A stretch of 21,750 nucleotides of DNA from Pseudomonadota bacterium (lineage in GTDB: Bacteria > Pseudomonadota > Alphaproteobacteria > Sphingomonadales > Sphingomonadaceae), in NCBI GenBank assembly GCA_023417515.1, contig JAEZFL010000041.1, positions 1-21,750 of the forward strand, given 5' to 3'. A program made the position numbers and the translations under genes. Numbering within the stretch: the stretch's first letter is position 1; every line of letters starts with the position of its first letter. The notes beneath the pieces are model-generated. The model saw only the letters and a list, made by a program, of their open reading frames with translations, had not been told where the DNA came from and did not search any database. Shown here piece by piece: positions 1 to 6,959 of this stretch.

Positions 1-26
1 GGGGGGGGGGGGGGGGGGGCCCCCCC
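1..26. other. Homopolymer G run followed by C run, probable contig-end artefact
   Basis: The window opens with 19 consecutive G and then 7 consecutive C. Nothing like this occurs elsewhere in the window. Poly-G ends are a known artefact of two-colour sequencing chemistry, and G-run/C-run joins are typical of unresolved contig ends. It lies directly upstream of hemW, whose start codon is missing, so the first tens of bases should not be trusted as genomic sequence. Confidence 0.6.
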
Positions 27-58
27 TGGGCCGCGCCCTCGACCACCCCCACCCCAAA

Positions 59-80
59 CCCCTCCCCTGAAGGGGAGGGG
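59..80. repeat. Short palindromic repeat, 9-bp arms
   Basis: CCCCTCCCC and GGGGAGGGG form perfect 9-bp arms around TGAA. A closely related palindrome lies at 3253-3278. This is the common C/G-rich intergenic hairpin of sphingomonad genomes. It sits just ahead of the conserved start of HemW, and its right arm could act as a ribosome binding site. Confidence 0.75.
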
Positions 81-89
81 CTTTCTGGG

Positions 90-1220
90 CTCGCCCTCTA
101 CGTCCACTGGCCGTTCTGCGTGTTGAAATGTCCCTATTGCGACTTCAACAGCCATGTTCGCGAGAGCATCGACCAGGCGGCGTGGCGGGAGGCCTTGCTC
201 CGGGACCTGGCGCATGAGGCGGCCTTGCTGCCGGGGCGGCGGCTGACCTCGATCTTCTTCGGCGGCGGAACGCCCAGCCTGATGGAGCCCGCGACGGCGG
301 CCGCGCTGATCGACGCGGCGGCCGGCCATTGGCGAGTCGCGAAGGACATCGAGATCACGCTGGAGGCCAATCCGTCGTCGGTCGAGGCGGCGCGCTTCGC
401 CGATCTTGCCGCCGCGGGCGTGAATCGGGTGTCGCTCGGCCTCCAGTCGCTCGACGACCGGGCGCTCGCCTTCCTCGGGCGAGCCCATGACGTGGACGAA
501 GGGCTGGCAGCCTTGGCGACGGCGCTGCGCGTGTTCGATCGCGTGAGCTTCGACCTGATCTACGCCCTGCCCGGCCAGTCCGTCGAGGCATGGGAAGCCG
601 AGCTGCGCCGCGCGCTGTCCTTCGGCACCGATCACCTGTCGCTCTACCAGCTCACCATCGAGCCCGGCACGCGCTTCGCCGCGCTCGCCGCCAAGGGCGA
701 GTTGCCGGAGACCGATCCGGACTTCGCCGCGGAGCTGTTCGAGCTGACCGCCGCGATCACGGCGGACGCCGGCCTGCCGCGCTACGAGGTGTCGAACCAT
801 GCGCAGCCGGGGCAGGAGAGCCGCCACAACCTCACCTATTGGCGGATGGGCGATTATGCCGGAATCGGCCCCGGCGCTCATGGCCGCCGCAGCGGAACCG
901 CTACCCAACGCCACCGCAAGCCCGAGAACTGGATGGGCGCCCTTGCCCGCAACGGCCACGGCATCGTCGAGGAACGCGCGCTGACGCGTGAGGAGCGCGC
1001 GGTCGAGGCGCTGCTGATGGGCCTGCGCCTGCGCGAAGGCGTGGACCTTGCCGACATCTCCGAGCGGACCGCCCTCCCCGTCCCCGCATTTCTCGACGAG
1101 GAGGCGGCGGATCGGCTGGCGCGTCAGGGCCTGCTGAGCCGCGATCAGGCCCGGTTGACGGTCACCGCCGACGGCCTGCTTCTGCTCGACTCGATTCTCG
1201 CCGAGATCGTCCGCGCCTAG
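90..1220 (+). CDS. hemW: HemW, radical SAM heme chaperone (5' end unresolved)
   Basis: Belongs to the HemN-like radical SAM family and is best called HemW, the cytoplasmic heme-binding chaperone formerly annotated as oxygen-independent coproporphyrinogen III oxidase. Seen: the LYVHWPFC start block, the 4Fe-4S motif CX3CX2C (FCVLKCPYC), the GGGTPS SAM-binding motif, ANPSS, the SLGLQS block, and the HemN-like C-terminal domain (NLTYWRMGDYAGIGPGAHG). The length suits the family (about 375-385 residues). Oddity: the first in-frame start, GTG at 120, falls after the first cluster cysteine (117-119), so it would give a dead enzyme. No in-frame ATG, GTG or TTG exists between 1 and 119, and the frame is open to the window edge. 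The coordinate given marks where family similarity begins. The stop shares CTAG with the convergent lipoprotein gene. Confidence 0.9.
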   Translation, partial: LALYVHWPFCVLKCPYCDFNSHVRESIDQAAWREALLRDLAHEAALLPGRRLTSIFFGGGTPSLMEPATAAALIDAAAGHWRVAKDIEITLEANPSSVEAARFADLAAAGVNRVSLGLQSLDDRALAFLGRAHDVDEGLAALATALRVFDRVSFDLIYALPGQSVEAWEAELRRALSFGTDHLSLYQLTIEPGTRFAALAAKGELPETDPDFAAELFELTAAITADAGLPRYEVSNHAQPGQESRHNLTYWRMGDYAGIGPGAHGRRSGTATQRHRKPENWMGALARNGHGIVEERALTREERAVEALLMGLRLREGVDLADISERTALPVPAFLDEEAADRLARQGLLSRDQARLTVTADGLLLLDSILAEIVRA

Positions 1221-2386
1221 TCGAACGCTGTCGGCGCGGGCGAAACCACGGTGAAGCCGTTGGCGGTGAGCTGGCGCACTTCGAGCGCGCGCTCGGCGAC
1301 TCCGTCGCGGCCGAAGCGGAAGGCGCCGTCGACGCCGACGAAGCCCTGGCGGTCGCGCAGCTCGCCTTCCGGGAAGGGCCGGCCGAGCGGCCAGTTGGCG
1401 GCGATGCGGATCGCAAGCAAGGTCGCGTCATAGCCGAGGCTGGCGAGGCGCACGGGATCGCGATTGTAGCGGGCCCGGTAGCGGGTGCGCAGCTGGTTGA
1501 ACAAGGTGTCCGAGGCGGCCGCATACCAGGCCCCGCGAAGTTGGGCATTGCCGCCGCCATTGGCCTCGGCCGCCCACAATTCGGTGCCGAGGATGCGCAG
1601 ATTCGAGTTGTCGCCGCGCACCAGCGGGACCGCCTGCACCGCCGTCCGGGTGCCGTCGGCGAGCAGGACGGCGTCGTACGGCCCGAGCCGCCGAAGCGTG
1701 GCCGCGCTTTCGCGCAGGGCGGCCGTGCTGCGCTGGTAGCTCTGCGTGCCGACGAACTCGCCGCCCGCAGCCCGCACCGACACGCGCATCGAATCGCTGA
1801 CCCGGCCTCCATAGAGGCTCGACGGAACGAACGCCGCGAATCGGTTCGCCCCCTGCCCGCGCGCATAGCTCACCACGCGGTCGACCGACTGGGCCGGATT
1901 GAGGCCGATCAGATAGACGCCCTCCCCGGCGACGCTGACGTCGTTGGAGAAGCTGATCACCGGCACGTCGGCCGCGGCCGCGATCGGCGCGACCACGCGC
2001 ACATCCTCCGCGAGCAACGGGCCGAGGATCAGGCCAGCCCCCTCCGCGATCGCCGCCGACGCCGCCTGGGCCGCGCCCGGGCCGGTGTCGTAGGAGAGAA
2101 GGCGGATGCGCTGGCCGCCGGTGTCGGCGAGAGCGAGGTTGGCCGCGTTGAGGATCGACTGGCCGACCTGCGACGCAGAGCCGGTGAGCGGAACGAGCAC
2201 CGCGACCCGGTTCAACGTCTCGCCCGGAGGAAGGCGCGAGATCGGCTGGACCGGCTGCGGCTGGACCGGCTCGACCGGGCGCTGCGCGCGGGGCATGCAG
2301 CCGGCGATCGAGACGGACAGGATCGCCAGGCCGATGAACCGGAGCGCCGAGCGGCGCGCTTGCGGGCGGGACGACGGCAATGCCAT
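1217..2386 (-). CDS. Penicillin-binding protein activator, LppC/LpoA-like lipoprotein
   Basis: A 389-residue predicted outer-membrane lipoprotein with a type 1 periplasmic-binding fold, related to the C-terminal domain of LpoA (YraM), which in enterobacteria activates the peptidoglycan synthase PBP1a. Seen: a basic N-terminus, a hydrophobic stretch and a lipobox ending SIAGC with the lipidated cysteine at about residue 30, a proline-rich linker, then the domain from about residue 55 (VAVLVPLTG, LILGPLL, VISFSND, LASLGYDATLLA). The TPR domain of enterobacterial LpoA is absent. The ATG at 2386 is preferred because the signal peptide begins there and a GAGGTG ribosome site lies 8 bases upstream; the frame is open further upstream but only as antisense of rsmI. 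It diverges from rsmI by 12 bp. The rsmI, lpoA-like, yraN association is conserved in many proteobacteria. That it activates a synthase here is inferred. Confidence 0.85.
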   Translation of the reverse strand: MALPSSRPQARRSALRFIGLAILSVSIAGCMPRAQRPVEPVQPQPVQPISRLPPGETLNRVAVLVPLTGSASQVGQSILNAANLALADTGGQRIRLLSYDTGPGAAQAASAAIAEGAGLILGPLLAEDVRVVAPIAAAADVPVISFSNDVSVAGEGVYLIGLNPAQSVDRVVSYARGQGANRFAAFVPSSLYGGRVSDSMRVSVRAAGGEFVGTQSYQRSTAALRESAATLRRLGPYDAVLLADGTRTAVQAVPLVRGDNSNLRILGTELWAAEANGGGNAQLRGAWYAAASDTLFNQLRTRYRARYNRDPVRLASLGYDATLLAIRIAANWPLGRPFPEGELRDRQGFVGVDGAFRFGRDGVAERALEVRQLTANGFTVVSPAPTAFD

Positions 2387-2398
2387 GACGGACACCTC

Positions 2399-3244
2399 AT
2401 GAACGACCAGAAACTCGAGCCCGGCCTCTATATCGTCGCGACCCCGATCGGCAATCTGTCCGACCTGTCGCCGCGCGCCGCGATGGTGCTGGGGGCGGCG
2501 GACGTGATCGCGGTGGAGGACACGCGGGTGACGGCGCGGCTGCTCCAGCATGTCGGCAGCAGCCGGCCGATGACGCCCTATCACGACCATAATGCCGAGC
2601 GGGTGCGGCCGGGGCTGGTGGCGCGGATGGCGAGCGAGGCGGTGGCGCTGGTGTCGGATGCGGGTACGCCGCTCATCTCCGATCCCGGCTACAAGCTGGT
2701 CCGCGAGGCCCGGGCGGCGGGTGCGAAGGTGGTCACCATTCCGGGTCCCAGCGCGGCGATCGCCGCGCTGACACTGGCCGGGCTGCCGACCGACCGTTTC
2801 GCCTTTCACGGCTTCCTTCCCGCCAAGGCAGGGGCCAAGGCGGCGGCCATCGCCGAGGCGGGTGCCTTCCGCGGCACCCTCGTCTTCTACGAGAGCGGAC
2901 CGCGCCTGGGCGCCACGCTCGCGGCGCTCGCCGAGGGGCTGGGGGAGCGGGAGGCCGCGGTGGTCCGCGAGATCAGCAAGAGGTTCGAGGAGACGGTCAC
3001 CGGCACGCTTGCCGAGCTCGCCGCGCGCTATGCGGCGCTCGAGCCGAAGGGCGAGATCGTCGTCGTCGTCGGCCCGCCCGGCGAGGCCCCGCCCGCCGCG
3101 GAAGAGGATGTCGAGGCGGCGCTGCGCGATGCCCTCGCCCGCCTTCCGGCCGCCAAGGCGGCGGGCGAGGTGGCGAAACGCTTCGGCGCCGATCGCAAGG
3201 CGCTTTATGCGAGGGCCCTCGAGATCAAGGAGGAGGGGGGATGA
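2399..3244 (+). CDS. rsmI: RsmI, 16S rRNA (cytidine-1402-2'-O)-methyltransferase
   Basis: A 281-residue SAM-dependent methyltransferase of the tetrapyrrole-methylase fold that 2'-O-methylates C1402 in the decoding centre of 16S rRNA. Seen: VATPIGNL (residues 13-20), VEDTRVTARLL (39-49), SDAGTPLISDPG (86-97) and IPGPSA (114-119), all RsmI signatures, followed by the Glu-rich C-terminal domain. The ATG at 2399 fits the family N-terminus. A good ribosome site is not obvious; the GACGGA at 2387-2392 is weak. The stop overlaps the ATG of a 13-codon open frame (ATGA at 3241-3244) leading to yraN. Any promoter must lie inside the divergent lipoprotein gene. Confidence 0.95.
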   Translation: MNDQKLEPGLYIVATPIGNLSDLSPRAAMVLGAADVIAVEDTRVTARLLQHVGSSRPMTPYHDHNAERVRPGLVARMASEAVALVSDAGTPLISDPGYKLVREARAAGAKVVTIPGPSAAIAALTLAGLPTDRFAFHGFLPAKAGAKAAAIAEAGAFRGTLVFYESGPRLGATLAALAEGLGEREAAVVREISKRFEETVTGTLAELAARYAALEPKGEIVVVVGPPGEAPPAAEEDVEAALRDALARLPAAKAAGEVAKRFGADRKALYARALEIKEEGG

Positions 3245-3282
3245 ACGATATCAACCCCTCCCTTTCAAGGGAGGGGTTCTGA
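3241..3282 (+). CDS. 13-residue bridging mini-ORF between rsmI and yraN (speculative)
   Basis: The ATG at 3241 overlaps the rsmI stop (ATGA), and its TGA at 3280-3282 overlaps the yraN ATG (TGATG). The 14 codons run through the palindrome at 3253-3278. The peptide has no recognisable features. If translated, its likely role is to carry ribosomes across the hairpin that holds the yraN ribosome site. Two-sided stop/start overlap is direct sequence; translation is inferred. Confidence 0.3.
   Translation: MNDINPSLSREGF
3253..3278. repeat. Palindrome with 12-bp arms between rsmI and yraN
   Basis: Perfect inverted arms AACCCCTCCCTT and AAGGGAGGGGTT around a two-base loop. It is the same C/G-rich family as 59-80. 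The right arm contains AGGGAGG, the only plausible ribosome binding site for yraN (ATG at 3282), so a folded hairpin would hide it. Confidence 0.8.
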
Positions 3283-3638
3283 TGGTCCGGGACCGGCGGG
3301 CGGCCGAGAAGAGCGGGCGCGACGGGGAGACTCGGGCGGCCCTGTTCCTGCGGGCGAAGGGCTGGCGGATTCTCGACAAGCGCGTTCGCACGCCGCTCGG
3401 CGAGATCGACCTGGTGGCGAAGCGCGGCAATCTTGTCGCCTTCGTCGAGGTGAAGACTCGCAGGACGGCGGCCGAGCTCGACTTCGCGATCGACGAGCAT
3501 CGGCTGTCGCGCGTGGCCGCGGCGGCGGAGATGCTGGTGCCGCGTTATGCCGGGCCGGACGACGATATCCGCATCGACGTCGTGCTGATCGCGCCGCGGG
3601 CGTGGCCGCGCCATATCGAGAATGCCTGGATCGGGTGA
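3282..3638 (+). CDS. YraN/UPF0102 family putative endonuclease-fold protein
   Basis: A 118-residue member of the YraN (UPF0102) family, which has a predicted PD-(D/E)XK nuclease fold; its cellular role is not settled. Seen: GRDGETRAALFLRAKGWRILDK, then GEIDLVA (Glu41, Asp43) and FVEVKTR (Glu56, Lys58), which match the nuclease core. Length is normal (about 115-130). The ATG at 3282 fits the family start and overlaps the stop of a mini-ORF that continues from rsmI, which suggests translational coupling. Co-location with rsmI and the LpoA-like gene is conserved in proteobacteria. Confidence 0.88.
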   Translation: MVRDRRAAEKSGRDGETRAALFLRAKGWRILDKRVRTPLGEIDLVAKRGNLVAFVEVKTRRTAAELDFAIDEHRLSRVAAAAEMLVPRYAGPDDDIRIDVVLIAPRAWPRHIENAWIG

Positions 3639-3646
3639 GCCTGTTT

Positions 3647-3729
3647 CGTCATGCCGGGCTTGACCCGGCATCCACCTTCTTGCTCTGCGCAGAAGTGAAG
3701 GTGGACCCCGGATCAAGTCCGGGGTGACG
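3647..3729. repeat. Palindromic repeat, GTCATGCCGG type, copy 1
   Basis: An imperfect inverted repeat about 83 bp long. The left arm starts CGTCATGCCGGGCTTGACCC and the right arm ends ATCAAGTCCGGGGTGACG; each arm can also fold alone (for example CCCCGGATCAAGTCCGGGG). A second copy lies at 16962-17046. It fills the yraN-gshB gap and ends just before the gshB ribosome site. Confidence 0.85.
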
Positions 3730-3741
3730 AAAGGAAAGAAC

Positions 3742-4689
3742 GTGTCCCTCACCGTCGCGGTCCAGATGGACCCGCTCGAATCGATCAACATCGCGGGGGA
3801 TTCGACCTTCGCGCTGATGCTGAGCGCCCAGAAGCGCGGGCACAGGCTGTTCCATTATTCCGTCGATGCGCTCAGCTATCATGAGGGCCGCGTCTGGACG
3901 ATGGCGAATCCGGTCATTGTGCGGCCGGAGCCAGGCAATCATTTCACGCTCGGCGATCCCGAGATCCTCGACCTGGGCCGCGACACCGACGTGGTGCTGA
4001 TGCGCCAGGACCCGCCCTTCGACCTCAGCTACATCACCGCCACCCACCTGCTCGAGCGAATCCAGGGCCAGACCCTGGTGGTCAACGATCCCGCCGCGGT
4101 CCGCAACGCGCCCGAGAAAGTGTGGGTGCTCGATTTCGCCCGGTTCATGCCGCCGACCTTGGTCACGCGGTCGCTCGGTCTCGCGCGCAAGTTCCTCGCC
4201 GAGCATGGCGAGATCGTCGTCAAGCCCCTCCACGGCTTCGGCGGCGGATCGGTGTTTAAGGTCGGCCGCGACGGCGCCAACCTCTCCTCGCTGATCGAGC
4301 TGTTCAACACCGCCTATCGCGAGCCGCACATGATCCAGGCCTTCCTCCCGGAGATCGCGGAGGGCGACAAGCGCATCGTGCTGGTCGACGGCGAGGTCGC
4401 GGGCGCGGTCAACCGCGTTCCCGGCGCCGGCGAGATCCGCTCCAACCTGGCGGTCGGCGGCACGGCGGCGAAGACCGAGCTCACCGAGCGCGAGCGGGAG
4501 ATCTGCGCGGCGCTCGCGCCGGAGCTGAAGGCGCGCGGGCTGATCTTCGTCGGGATCGACGTGATCGGCGGCAAGTGGCTGACCGAAATCAACGTCACCT
4601 CGCCGACCGGAATCGTCGCGATCGACAGGTTCAACGGCACCGACACCGCGGGCCGCATCTGGGACGCCATCGAGGCCCGGCTCGGCTGA
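3742..4689 (+). CDS. gshB: Glutathione synthetase
   Basis: A 315-residue ATP-grasp ligase that joins gamma-glutamylcysteine and glycine to make glutathione in the cytoplasm. Seen: VAVQMDPLESINIAGDSTFALM at the N-terminus, VLMRQDPPFD, NDPAAVRNAPEK, the glycine-rich ATP loop KPLHGFGGGSVF, and the C-terminal metal-binding EINVTSPTG. The length is that of E. coli GshB. The GTG at 3742 is chosen because AAAGGAAAG lies just upstream at good spacing; the GTG at 3724 lies inside the palindromic repeat and would add six repeat-derived residues. The stop overlaps the DedA start (TGATG), so the two genes are probably co-translated. Confidence 0.94.
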   Translation: MSLTVAVQMDPLESINIAGDSTFALMLSAQKRGHRLFHYSVDALSYHEGRVWTMANPVIVRPEPGNHFTLGDPEILDLGRDTDVVLMRQDPPFDLSYITATHLLERIQGQTLVVNDPAAVRNAPEKVWVLDFARFMPPTLVTRSLGLARKFLAEHGEIVVKPLHGFGGGSVFKVGRDGANLSSLIELFNTAYREPHMIQAFLPEIAEGDKRIVLVDGEVAGAVNRVPGAGEIRSNLAVGGTAAKTELTEREREICAALAPELKARGLIFVGIDVIGGKWLTEINVTSPTGIVAIDRFNGTDTAGRIWDAIEARLG

Positions 4690-5300
4690 TGGACGATTGG
4701 GTCATCCGCTTCATCGACTGGGCAGGCTATTCGGGTATCTTCGTCCTGATGCTGCTCGAGACGGTGTTCCCGCCGATCCCGTCGGAGGTGATCATGCCGG
4801 TGGCCGGAGCGCGCGCGGCGACCGGCGACATGACCCTGGGCGGCGTCGCGCTCGCGGGCACCGCCGGGGCGATGGTCGGCAACCTGTTCTGGTTCGCCGT
4901 CGCCTCGTCGCTCGGCGAAGGCCGGTTCCGGCTGTGGGTCCAGCGTTACGGGCGCTGGCTGACGCTCGACTGGTACGACATCAAGCGGGTGCAGAAGGCG
5001 TTCGGGCGGTGGGGCGGAGTCCTCGTCTTCGCAGGCCGGCTGGTGCCGACGATCCGCTCGGTCATCTCCTTCCCCGCCGGGCTGGCGCGCATGCAGCTGC
5101 TCAGGTTCCTGATCTGGTCGGGCATGGGCACGGCGATCTTCAGCGCGGCGTTGGCGGCGGCCGGATTCGTGCTCGGCTCGGCCTTCCAGAATGTCGACAA
5201 GGTCTTGGGCCCGGTGTCGTCGGGGATCTTCATCCTGATCCTAGTGCTCTACGTCTATCGCCAGGCCACCTGGAACCGGCGGCAGAAGAAGCGCGGCTAA
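4689..5300 (+). CDS. DedA family membrane protein
   Basis: A 203-residue inner-membrane protein of the DedA/VTT superfamily. Members act in membrane homeostasis, and some are proton-dependent lipid scramblases or carrier-lipid flippases. Seen: LLETVFPPIPSEVIMP (Glu24, Pro28, Pro29, Glu33), the family's re-entrant motif, and AGRLVPTIRSVISFPAG (Arg117, Arg123), the conserved arginine motif, with hydrophobic segments around residues 12-28, 50-72, 110-130, 135-160 and 170-192. The ATG at 4689 overlaps the gshB stop by one base. The basic C-terminus (RRQKKR) suggests a cytoplasmic tail. The substrate cannot be told. The convergent xerC stop overlaps this stop (CTAA). Confidence 0.9.
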   Translation: MDDWVIRFIDWAGYSGIFVLMLLETVFPPIPSEVIMPVAGARAATGDMTLGGVALAGTAGAMVGNLFWFAVASSLGEGRFRLWVQRYGRWLTLDWYDIKRVQKAFGRWGGVLVFAGRLVPTIRSVISFPAGLARMQLLRFLIWSGMGTAIFSAALAAAGFVLGSAFQNVDKVLGPVSSGIFILILVLYVYRQATWNRRQKKRG

Positions 5301-6220
5301 GCCCGGGGGTGGGCGTTTCGGTAGACGTCCAGCAGGTGGGCGGTGTCGACGGCCGTGTAGATTTGGGTCGAGCTGAGGCTGGCATGGCCGAGCAGCTCCT
5401 GAAGCGCGCGAAGGTCGGCGCCGCGGCCGAGCAGATGGGTGGCGAAGCTGTGGCGAAGCGCATGCGGCGTCGTGCGCTCGCCCAATCCCAGGTTGCGGCG
5501 GGCATTGCGGACAGCGCGGCGGACCATCTCGCCGTTGAGCGGGCCGCCGCGGGCGCCGCGGAAGAGCGCCTCGTCGCGGCTGGTGCCGTAGGGGCATAGC
5601 TGGATATAGCGCTCGATCGCTTCGCGGACCTGCGGGAGAAGCGGCACGCGCCGGGTCTTGGCGCGCTTGCCGGTGACGGTGAGGACGTCGCCCAAGGGCA
5701 GCGCCGCGCCGGTGAGGCCAAGCGCCTCGGCGACGCGCAAGCCGCCGCCATAGAGAAGCAGAAGGATCGCCCAGTCGCGCGCGGCGATCCACGGCTCGGC
5801 GGCGCTGTCTGCCGCTTCCTCGGCGAGGCGCACCGCTTCGTCCGGGGCGATCGGGCGCGGCACGGTGCGCGCCTGCTTGGGCCCCTTGAGGCGCGGAACG
5901 TTGGCTTGTTCCCCGGCTTCGGCAGCCGCGAAGGCGAGGAAGGCGCGCGCCGCCGAGAGTTCGCGCGCGGCCGAGCTGTTGGCGAGGCCGTGCGACCGGC
6001 GCACCGCGAGGAAGGCGCGCAGGTCTGCCGCGCTCAGCTCGCGCAACGCGGCAGCGGACACGGCATCGCCGAGATGCGCTTCGAGAAAATCGATCAGGCG
6101 ATGAGCGGTCGCGACATAGGCGCGCACGGTGTGGACCGAGCGGCGGCGTTCCTTGAGGACATGGTCGTGCCAGCGAGCCGCCAGCGCCCGCGCAGGCGAG
6201 CCCGTCAGGGGATCAGCCAC
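5297..6220 (-). CDS. xerC: Tyrosine recombinase XerC
   Basis: A 307-residue site-specific recombinase that, with XerD, resolves chromosome dimers at dif. Seen: a SAM-like N-terminal DNA-binding domain (residues 8-100) and a catalytic domain with the full tyrosine recombinase set: Arg162 (GGGLRVAEALGL), Lys185 (TGKRAKTR), His253-Arg256 (HALRHSF), His279 (LLGHA) and Tyr288 (STQIYTAVD). GKR replaces the usual GKG at the lysine. XerC rather than XerD is inferred from the upstream DUF484 gene, a partner seen in many proteobacteria. The GTG at 6220 fits the family start; it lies inside the DUF484 gene (16-bp overlap), which suggests translational coupling. Confidence 0.92.
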   Translation of the reverse strand: MADPLTGSPARALAARWHDHVLKERRRSVHTVRAYVATAHRLIDFLEAHLGDAVSAAALRELSAADLRAFLAVRRSHGLANSSAARELSAARAFLAFAAAEAGEQANVPRLKGPKQARTVPRPIAPDEAVRLAEEAADSAAEPWIAARDWAILLLLYGGGLRVAEALGLTGAALPLGDVLTVTGKRAKTRRVPLLPQVREAIERYIQLCPYGTSRDEALFRGARGGPLNGEMVRRAVRNARRNLGLGERTTPHALRHSFATHLLGRGADLRALQELLGHASLSSTQIYTAVDTAHLLDVYRNAHPRA

Positions 6221-6765
6221 CGGTCCAGGCAACGGGTCAGGACTGCGCCGAGGAAGAGAAGAAGCTCCGAGCCGTGGCGGGTCTCGAAGCCCTGGCCGCC
6301 GCGCTGGCCGAGCGCGAGCAGGCCGTTGGGAAGCGGCGGCTTGGCCTTCAATGTCACCAGCGCCTCGGCGCGGATCAGCTCGCAGGCGGGGCCGAACAGG
6401 GGATGGCCGCGCTCGGTCGCGCGAAGGACGACTCCGTCGATGCCCTCGATCGAGCGGGCGATCACCCGCGGCTCGACGAACTGGAGGCCGGAGGCGTCGG
6501 CGCGAAGGCCGGTATCGCCGGCGAACAGGGCCATCGCCACCGCGTCGAGGCCGAGCATCTGCGGCCATTCCTGGGTGACTATATGGATGAGATGGTCGAG
6601 CCCCTCAGCCTCGATCACCGCCAGCACCGCCTCGTGGATCGAGGCGACTGCGCCGGAATGGCCGCGGGCAAAGGCGATCAGGTCCTGGTTGGCTTCCTCG
6701 GCCGCGGCAATGCGCGCGCGAAGCGTTGCCAGCGCATGATCCTCGAAGCTCAAGACCTTTCCCAT
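6205..6765 (-). CDS. DUF484 family protein (GAF-like)
   Basis: A 186-residue member of the DUF484 family, which has a GAF-like fold and no settled biochemical role. Seen: an N-terminal helical region (VLSFEDHALATLRARI, residues 4-40), then LDHLIHIVTQEWPQMLGLDAVAMALF and a C-terminal block with ALVTLKAKPPLPNGLLALG and FLGAVLTRCLDRWL. It ends 16 bp inside xerC. The DUF484-xerC pair is conserved in gamma- and alphaproteobacteria, which suggests a link to chromosome segregation or cell-cycle control; this is inference from context only. Confidence 0.85.
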   Translation of the reverse strand: MGKVLSFEDHALATLRARIAAAEEANQDLIAFARGHSGAVASIHEAVLAVIEAEGLDHLIHIVTQEWPQMLGLDAVAMALFAGDTGLRADASGLQFVEPRVIARSIEGIDGVVLRATERGHPLFGPACELIRAEALVTLKAKPPLPNGLLALGQRGGQGFETRHGSELLLFLGAVLTRCLDRWLIP

Positions 6766-6810
6766 CGCGCCGAGCTTACGCCGATCATGGTTAAGATGCG
6801 ATGTCTGAAA

Positions 6811-6950
6811 TCCTCCCTGTGAAGCGCAGCTTCATGGGGAGGGGGACCGCTCGCGAAGCGAGTGGTGGAGGGGCTGTTCACGGCTAAGGCTTGCCCCACC
6901 ACCATGCTTCGCATGGTCCCCCTCCCCTTCGCCTTCGGCGACAGGGAGGA
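6811..6950. repeat. Compound inverted repeat, GGGGACC-hairpin-GGTGGAGGGG type, copy 1
   Basis: A 140-bp element bounded by perfect 10-bp inverted ends (TCCTCCCTGT and ACAGGGAGGA). It holds nested hairpins: GAAGC/GCTTC, GCTCGC/GCGAG, ATGC/GCAT and CGCC/GGCG. The constant frame GGGGACC...GGTGGAGGGG occurs in both orientations, so two half-units face each other. A second copy is at 19601-19750. It occupies most of the 194-bp gap between DUF484 and the transaldolase gene; no coding capacity is seen. Confidence 0.85.
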
Positions 6951-6959
6951 ACTTGGTGG

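Noticed and set aside
26..70. Possible tail of rdgB upstream of hemW (frame ending LDHPHPKPLP, stop at 68)
   Set aside because: rdgB often precedes hemW, but the residues do not match a known RdgB C-terminus and the region abuts a homopolymer artefact.
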